Below are positions 1 to 5,925 of a stretch of 5,925 nt of DNA, piece after piece. The translations under genes were made by a program, and so were the position numbers. Source of the stretch: Mailhella sp. (GTDB lineage: Bacteria; Desulfobacterota; Desulfovibrionia; Desulfovibrionales; Desulfovibrionaceae); NCBI GenBank assembly GCA_017522745.1, contig JAFWYI010000078.1, positions 1 through 5,925 of the forward strand, in the 5' to 3' direction. Position 1 is the stretch's first letter; each line of letters opens with the position of its first letter. Below the pieces are notes generated by a model. That model saw only the letters and a list, made by a program, of their open reading frames with translations. It ran no database searches and was not told the origin of the DNA.

Positions 1-151
1 AAGCGTGGACGCCATGACCGCAGACTGGTCTCGACTGCCTTACGAGGTACTGGCCCGCATATCGCATCGCATCATAAACGAGGTCAAAGGGGTGAACCGG
101 GTGGTTTACGATATTTCCTCCAAACCTCCGTCGACTATCGAATGGGAATAG
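1..151 (+). CDS. guaA: GMP synthase (glutamine-hydrolysing), C-terminal end only
   Basis: Only the last 49 codons are present (reading frame from base 2, stop TAG at 149-151). The peptide contains [17 protein letters not shown], then [16 protein letters not shown], and ends [11 protein letters not shown]. This is the highly conserved tail of the GuaA dimerisation domain. GuaA is the cytoplasmic enzyme that aminates XMP to GMP using glutamine and ATP in purine synthesis. The 3' end is intact and is followed at once by an intrinsic terminator, so guaA belongs to an upstream transcription unit separate from the nitrogen genes. The tail motif is very characteristic; the rest of the gene lies outside the window and cannot be judged. 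Confidence 0.95.
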   Translation, partial: SVDAMTADWSRLPYEVLARISHRIINEVKGVNRVVYDISSKPPSTIEWE

Positions 152-172
152 CCAGATCATTTCCATTGACCG

Positions 173-208
173 AAACGCCTTTTCTGCCGTGCAGGAAGGG
201 CGTTTTTT
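173..208 (+). terminator. Intrinsic terminator of guaA
   Basis: Bases 175-187 (ACGCCTTTTCTGC) pair with 191-203 (GCAGGAAGGGCGT) across a 3-nt loop. The 13-bp stem has two G-U pairs and no mismatch. A run of six T (203-208) follows directly, and AA at 173-174 can extend the stem into the T run. It lies 21 bases after the guaA stop. This is a textbook rho-independent terminator and isolates the downstream nitrogen operon from guaA readthrough. Confidence 0.93.
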
Positions 209-232
209 GTGACTGAACACAGTCATGTTATT

Positions 233-248
233 TCTACATTTTGGTAGA
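233..248. promoter_or_regulatory. Candidate activator-binding palindrome, copy 1
   Basis: TCTACATTTTGGTAGA: half-site TCTAC (233-237), six-base spacer, GTAGA (244-248). Read on the - strand it is TCTACCAAAATGTAGA, which differs from copy 3 (452-467) at one of 16 positions. The centre lies about 363 bp upstream of the predicted amtB start of transcription. Repetition and spacing suggest an operator for a dimeric regulator; the protein is unknown. Confidence 0.6.
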
Positions 249-302
249 TATTTACTAAAAACCAATAAAATCAAAAAGATACTTTCAATAGTCTGCAAAA
301 TG

Positions 303-342
303 CCCCCTTTCTTTGATTGAGTGCTCAAACAATCAAAGGGGG
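303..342. repeat. Large imperfect inverted repeat between palindromes 1 and 2
   Basis: CTTTGATTG (311-319) is perfectly complementary to CAATCAAAG (330-338). CCCCC (303-307) can pair with GGGGG (338-342) if bases around 308-311 bulge. Inside the loop a smaller palindrome TTGAGTGCTCAA (317-328) is present. Only about four T follow on either strand (345-348 on +; 4 T after the CCCCC arm on -), so it is a poor terminator. It could be an RNA hairpin of an unrecognised small transcript or a protein-binding DNA element. No function can be assigned. Confidence 0.55.
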
Positions 343-347
343 AATTT

Positions 348-363
348 TCCACCAAGTTGTAGA
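348..363. promoter_or_regulatory. Candidate activator-binding palindrome, copy 2 (imperfect)
   Basis: TCCACCAAGTTGTAGA: half-site TCCAC (one mismatch to TCTAC), six-base spacer, GTAGA. It matches the - strand reading of copy 1 at 13 of 16 positions. Its centre is 115 bp from copy 1 and 104 bp from copy 3, both close to whole numbers of helical turns (about 11 and 10). It lies about 248 bp upstream of the predicted transcription start. Confidence 0.5.
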
Positions 364-370
364 AAGTCTG

Positions 371-383
371 TAATATATTGATT
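371..383 (-). promoter_or_regulatory. IHF-like DNA-bending site
   Basis: On the - strand the bases read AATCAATATATTA, an exact match to the IHF core consensus WATCAANNNNTTR. It lies between palindromes 2 and 3 in AT-rich DNA, about 227 bp upstream of the predicted start. IHF commonly bends DNA between enhancers and sigma-54 promoters, so the context fits. The consensus is short and AT-rich, so chance is a real alternative. Confidence 0.4.
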
Positions 384-451
384 TATCATAAAATTTTATT
401 CCTTATTTCTCTTTGACACCACGCGATCGCGCTCTTTCCAAAAGAATATTT

Positions 452-467
452 TCTACCAAAACGTAGA
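452..467. promoter_or_regulatory. Candidate activator-binding palindrome, copy 3 (promoter-proximal)
   Basis: TCTACCAAAACGTAGA: perfect half-sites TCTAC (452-456) and GTAGA (463-467) with a six-base spacer. The centre lies about 144 bp upstream of the predicted transcription start, a typical distance for enhancers of sigma-54 activators. A further isolated TCTAC half-site follows at 471-475. The spacer CCAAAA recalls the centre of the enteric NtrC site, but the half-sites (TCTAC rather than TGCAC) and the overall spacing differ. Confidence 0.62.
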
Positions 468-576
468 TTTTCTACACCTGTACTCAGGATGAACCACGGC
501 TGAATAACGCCTTGGAATATATTTTATCATTATATTTCAAATGGATATAGCAATCAAGCCGCAATTTTTCTTTCCG

Positions 577-593
577 CTGGCACGCTTCTTGCT
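577..593 (+). promoter_or_regulatory. Sigma-54 (RpoN) -24/-12 promoter of amtB
   Basis: CTGGCACGCTTCTTGCT matches the sigma-54 consensus YTGGCACG-N4-TTGCW at every position. The invariant GG (579-580) and GC (591-592) are separated by exactly ten bases. With C592 at -12, transcription should start near base 604, giving a 5' leader of about 120 nt before amtB. Such promoters need an ATP-driven enhancer-binding protein, consistent with the upstream palindromes and with nitrogen-limitation control of the genes that follow. Confidence 0.93.
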
Positions 594-602
594 TTTGCAA
601 TG

Positions 603-667
603 GCATCTGCAGTTCCGTTTCGTGGATTTGAAAACCACGAAGCATGGCAACGGAAAAGGGCAGATGC
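603..667 (+). promoter_or_regulatory. Structured 5' leader RNA of amtB mRNA
   Basis: Three nested stems can form. GCATCTGC (603-610) pairs with GCAGATGC (660-667); TTCCGT (613-618) pairs with ACGGAA (650-655); TTCGTGG (619-625) pairs with CCACGAA (635-641). All 21 pairs are Watson-Crick. The 3' side has an 8-nt bulge at 642-649, and the base has a small AG/AAGG internal loop. The structure begins at the transcription start predicted from the sigma-54 promoter, so it would cap the 5' end of the mRNA. It may protect the transcript or be regulatory. I do not recognise it as a known riboswitch class. Confidence 0.6.
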
Positions 668-697
668 GGTTCAACGGAGTGCTTTCAGGCATCGTTC

Positions 698-720
698 AGG
701 GGCACCCCTTTCCAGGTAGG
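698..720 (+). promoter_or_regulatory. Small hairpin plus ribosome-binding site of amtB
   Basis: AGGTAGG (714-720) lies five bases before the amtB ATG and is the likely Shine-Dalgarno sequence. Directly upstream, AGGGGCACCCCT (698-709) is a 12-base palindrome-like element that can fold as a short GC-rich hairpin. The ribosome-binding site fixes the amtB start at 726. Confidence 0.6.
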
Positions 721-725
721 TTTTC

Positions 726-2296
<1,571 letters not shown>

Positions 2297-2327
2297 AGTT
2301 ATCCAGTTTTTGTGTCCTCCTCCCCTT

Positions 2328-2367
2328 GGATCGCCGGAAGTTCTCCCCTCTCCTGCTCCGGCGATCC
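2328..2367 (+). other. Intercistronic hairpin between glnK and glnN
   Basis: GGATCGCCGGA (2328-2338) is perfectly complementary to TCCGGCGATCC (2357-2367), giving an 11-bp GC-rich stem around an 18-nt pyrimidine-rich loop. No T run follows, so it is not a standard intrinsic terminator. It lies 32 bases after the glnK stop and 39 bases before the glnN start. Likely roles are protection of the amtB-glnK mRNA 3' end, an RNase processing point or a partial transcriptional brake. CTGCTCC (2353-2359), overlapping the 3' arm, is also complementary to the glnN ribosome-binding region. Confidence 0.65.
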
Positions 2368-2406
2368 GCCCCAAAGAATCTTCCCCTCTTCATGAAAGGA
2401 GCAGCT

Positions 2407-4563
<2,157 letters not shown>

Positions 4564-4571
4564 TCTTGTTG

Positions 4572-4603
4572 TTTCAACGGTCCCTCGCCAATGACCGTTG
4601 AAA
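4572..4603 (+). other. Intercistronic hairpin 1 after glnN
   Basis: TTTCAACGGTC (4572-4582) pairs perfectly with GACCGTTGAAA (4593-4603), an 11-bp stem with a 10-nt loop. It begins eight bases after the glnN stop. It is followed by purines (GGAGCGAGAG) rather than T residues, so it does not look like a standard intrinsic terminator. It may stabilise the glnN 3' end. Confidence 0.65.
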
Positions 4604-4646
4604 GGAGCGAGAGAAAAATGTCTCCTGCCTTCTTTTCTCTCACTCC
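4604..4646 (+). other. Intercistronic hairpin 2
   Basis: GGAGCGAGAGAAAA (4604-4617) pairs with TTTTCTCTCACTCC (4633-4646) with a single C-A mismatch, around a 15-nt loop. It abuts hairpin 1 with no spacer, so the two could stack. Together they would bury the AAAGGAG at 4601-4607. The short GTTT after it is too weak to call a terminator. Confidence 0.55.
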
Positions 4647-4761
4647 GTTTCCTCCTGCCGCCCCGGGGCGACTTATGCCCTCCCGTCGCTCCGGGGCATC
4701 TCTTACTTGCATCGCATTTTCCCGGAATAAATATGAACGGTCTTTTCGAGCCTTATCGTGA
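4618..4761 (+). CDS. Possible 47-codon leader ORF overlapping the gltB start
   Basis: ATG at 4618 is preceded by a good AAAGGAG (4601-4607, 10-base spacer). The frame stays open for 47 codons and stops at TGA 4759-4761, 28 bases inside gltB in another frame. The peptide begins MSPAFFSLTPFPPAAPGR and resembles nothing I recognise. It has no run of Glu or Gln codons such as a classical attenuator would use. Its ribosome-binding site would be buried in hairpins 1 and 2. It could couple translation to gltB, whose own ribosome-binding site is weak, or be a chance ORF. Function is unknown. Confidence 0.22.
   Translation: MSPAFFSLTPFPPAAPGRLMPSRRSGASLTCIAFSRNKYERSFRALS
4660..4697 (+). other. Intercistronic hairpin 3, very GC-rich
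   Basis: GCCCCGGGGCGAC (4660-4672) pairs with GTCGCTCCGGGGC (4685-4697), a 13-bp stem with one G-U pair and a 12-nt loop. The left arm lies within the perfect palindrome CGCCCCGGGGCG (4659-4670), so alternative folds are possible. It is followed by ATCTCTTACTT, not a clean T run. It ends 35 bases before the gltB ATG and could attenuate transcription or act as a 5' stabiliser of gltB mRNA. Confidence 0.6.
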
Positions 4762-5925
4762 ACACGATGCCTGTGGTGTGGGTTTTGTGGCTCATCTTGA
4801 CGGGATCCCTCGTCATGACGTGATCACCATGTCCCTCACAGCCATGGCCCGCATGGCCCATCGTGGCGGCGGCCAGGGCAAAAACGGCGATGGTGCCGGC
4901 ATCCTTTTACCTCTGCCCCGGGAGTTCTTTCTCCGCCAGTGGCCTGTCCTGAAAAAACATCCGTCCCTGTGGGCTGTGGCTCAGCTCTTTCTCCCTCGGG
5001 ATGAAAGAGCTACTTCGTTCTGCCTGCGACGTTTCCGGGAAATTTTCGCTTCCTGCGGACTCCTCGTCGAAGACGAGCGAGAAGTACCTGTATTCCCTGA
5101 AGTACTGGACTCTAGGGCGTATGAGACCTTGCCTGACCTGCGCCAGCTTCTTATCGTCCCAAGTTCTGTCGCGAGCGACGCGGAGGATCTGTCCGATCCG
5201 GACGGCTTGGAAACCCGTTTGTTTCTTGCCCGGCACATAGCCGAAAACAGCATTCAGGGTGAACTGAAGGAAAGGGGGCAGGATCCTCGCACCTTTTATG
5301 TCGCAAGCTGTTCCTGCCGGAGCATCGTATATAAAGGAATGCTGCCCGGTGCCCGGCTCGGCGAGTTTTATGCGGATCTCATAGAGCCGGACTGTGCCGC
5401 CTCCTTTGCGGTGTTCCATGAACGCTTTTCCACGAACACCCTGCCTTCATGGCCCTTGGCCCAACCCTTCCGAATGGCCGCACATAACGGGGAAATCAAC
5501 ACCCTGAGCGGAAACAGGACCCGCATGGGCATACGGGAAACTGTACTGTCGTCTGCCAGACTCGGCCCTCTGCTGAAGGAAGCCTTGCCCATCATCAGTC
5601 CATACACCTCAGATTCCGGTTCGCTGGACAATGTTCTGGAACTTCTTGTAAGGGCCGGATACAGCCTCACCCACGCTCTCATGATGATGATCCCCGAACC
5701 CTTCGGTTCGACCTTTGTCATGGGGGACAATAAACGCGCTTTCTACGAATATCACTCTGCGCTCATGGAACCGTGGGACGGTCCGACCTGCCTTGTTTTT
5801 ACCGATGGCTGGAGCAGGGTAGGGGCCATGCTCGACCGTAACGGTCTGAGGCCCTGCCGCTGGAGCATGGACAGAAACGGGCTTGTCGTTCTCGGCTCTG
5901 AAAGCGGCATCGTCGATATTCCGGA
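4733..5925 (+). CDS. gltB: Glutamate synthase large (glutaminase/synthase) subunit, N-terminal part; truncated by window end
   Basis: The frame is open from ATG 4733 to the window end (397 codons; the family is about 1,500 residues). The enzyme hydrolyses glutamine and transfers its ammonia to 2-oxoglutarate, giving two glutamates. The class-II amidotransferase domain starts at C14 in EHDACGVGFVAHL; by family precedent a 13-residue propeptide is removed to free this catalytic Cys. Other marks are MAHRGG (41-46), GDGAGIL (52-58), HERFSTNTLPSWPLAQPF (229-246) and HNGEIN (251-256). The central domain begins near SDSGSLDN (293-300) and continues through AFYEYHSALMEPWDG and DRNGLRP (368-374). The loop before GDGAGIL (GGGQGKN) is not the common GADPDT-like form. 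Ribosome binding is weak (only GGA at 4724-4726). It sits 169 bp after glnN, an arrangement suited to consuming the glutamine made there. FMN, Fe-S and small-subunit partners cannot be judged from this fragment. Confidence 0.94.
   Translation, partial: MNGLFEPYREHDACGVGFVAHLDGIPRHDVITMSLTAMARMAHRGGGQGKNGDGAGILLPLPREFFLRQWPVLKKHPSLWAVAQLFLPRDERATSFCLRRFREIFASCGLLVEDEREVPVFPEVLDSRAYETLPDLRQLLIVPSSVASDAEDLSDPDGLETRLFLARHIAENSIQGELKERGQDPRTFYVASCSCRSIVYKGMLPGARLGEFYADLIEPDCAASFAVFHERFSTNTLPSWPLAQPFRMAAHNGEINTLSGNRTRMGIRETVLSSARLGPLLKEALPIISPYTSDSGSLDNVLELLVRAGYSLTHALMMMIPEPFGSTFVMGDNKRAFYEYHSALMEPWDGPTCLVFTDGWSRVGAMLDRNGLRPCRWSMDRNGLVVLGSESGIVDIP

Larger units (their letters stand above)
209..576. 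other. AT-rich intergenic control region without a convincing gene
   Basis: I see no supported coding sequence here. The stretch is much more AT-rich than the flanking genes and sits between the guaA terminator and the sigma-54 promoter. It contains three related palindromes, an IHF-like site and a large inverted repeat, each listed separately. A TTGACA at 413-418 has no acceptable -10 hexamer 16-18 bases downstream. CGCGATCGCG at 422-431 is a perfect 10-bp palindrome of unknown meaning. The region is best read as the upstream activating region of amtB. Confidence 0.75.

Noticed and set aside
211..224. Small inverted repeat GACTG-AACA-CAGTC after the guaA terminator
   Set aside because: A 5-bp stem without T tract or neighbours to give it meaning; likely chance.
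413..449. Sigma-70-type promoter from TTGACA (413-418)
   Set aside because: No -10-like hexamer at 16-18 bases; the nearest AT-rich hexamers need a spacer of 23 or more.
690..722. Glutamine (glnA-type) riboswitch suggested by ATCGTTCA and a GTAGG near the amtB start
   Set aside because: The conserved CGGAAGUA internal loop and the third stem of that riboswitch are missing; the similarity is limited to short strings.
2326..2406. N-terminal extension of GlnN by 27 residues from TTG 2326
   Set aside because: It would run through the intercistronic hairpin, lacks a ribosome-binding site and is not GSIII-like; ATG 2407 with AAAGGAG is much better.
4693..4712. Second sigma-54 promoter before gltB (GGGG...TTGC)
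   Set aside because: The GG-to-GC spacing is 12 bases instead of 10 and the TGGCAC element is absent.
4907..5419. 170-codon - strand open frame inside gltB
   Set aside because: The + strand frame encodes unmistakable glutamate synthase motifs across the whole interval.

Overview
The window is a chromosomal nitrogen-assimilation locus. All genes lie on the + strand: the 3' end of guaA (GMP synthase), a long regulatory intergenic region, amtB (ammonium channel), glnK (PII signal protein), glnN (type III glutamine synthetase), and the 5' part of a glutamate synthase large-subunit gene (gltB) that runs off the right edge. GC-rich coding DNA, an AT-rich control region, a GSIII glutamine synthetase next to amtB/glnK and gltB, and sigma-54 control together suggest a sulfate-reducer-like deltaproteobacterium, probably Desulfovibrionaceae (Desulfovibrio, Bilophila or Mailhella type). 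This placement rests on recognition of the proteins, not on a database search.

Layout: guaA ends at 151 and is followed by a strong intrinsic terminator (173-208). The 209-725 stretch holds no convincing gene but is rich in control signals. It has three copies of a 16-bp palindrome of the form TCTAC-N6-GTAGA (centres near 240, 355 and 459), an IHF-like site (371-383), a large inverted repeat (303-342), a consensus-perfect sigma-54 promoter (577-593), and a 65-nt hairpin-rich leader that begins at the predicted transcription start (about 604). amtB (726-1940) and glnK (1961-2296) are tightly linked. glnN starts at 2407 after a 110-nt gap containing a perfect 11-bp stem. gltB starts at 4733 after a 169-nt gap almost filled by three consecutive hairpins and a possible 47-codon leader ORF.

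How the genes fit together: AmtB brings in ammonium; GlnK (T-loop Tyr51 present) senses nitrogen/energy status and can plug AmtB; GlnN fixes ammonium into glutamine; and GltB, with a small subunit expected just outside the window, turns glutamine plus 2-oxoglutarate into glutamate. The set is a complete low-ammonium GS/GOGAT module, expected to be induced under nitrogen limitation by sigma-54 RNA polymerase and an enhancer-binding protein. The protein families are well known. The less explained parts are the palindrome array, which does not match the classical NtrC site, the structured amtB leader, and the hairpins in the two intercistronic gaps.
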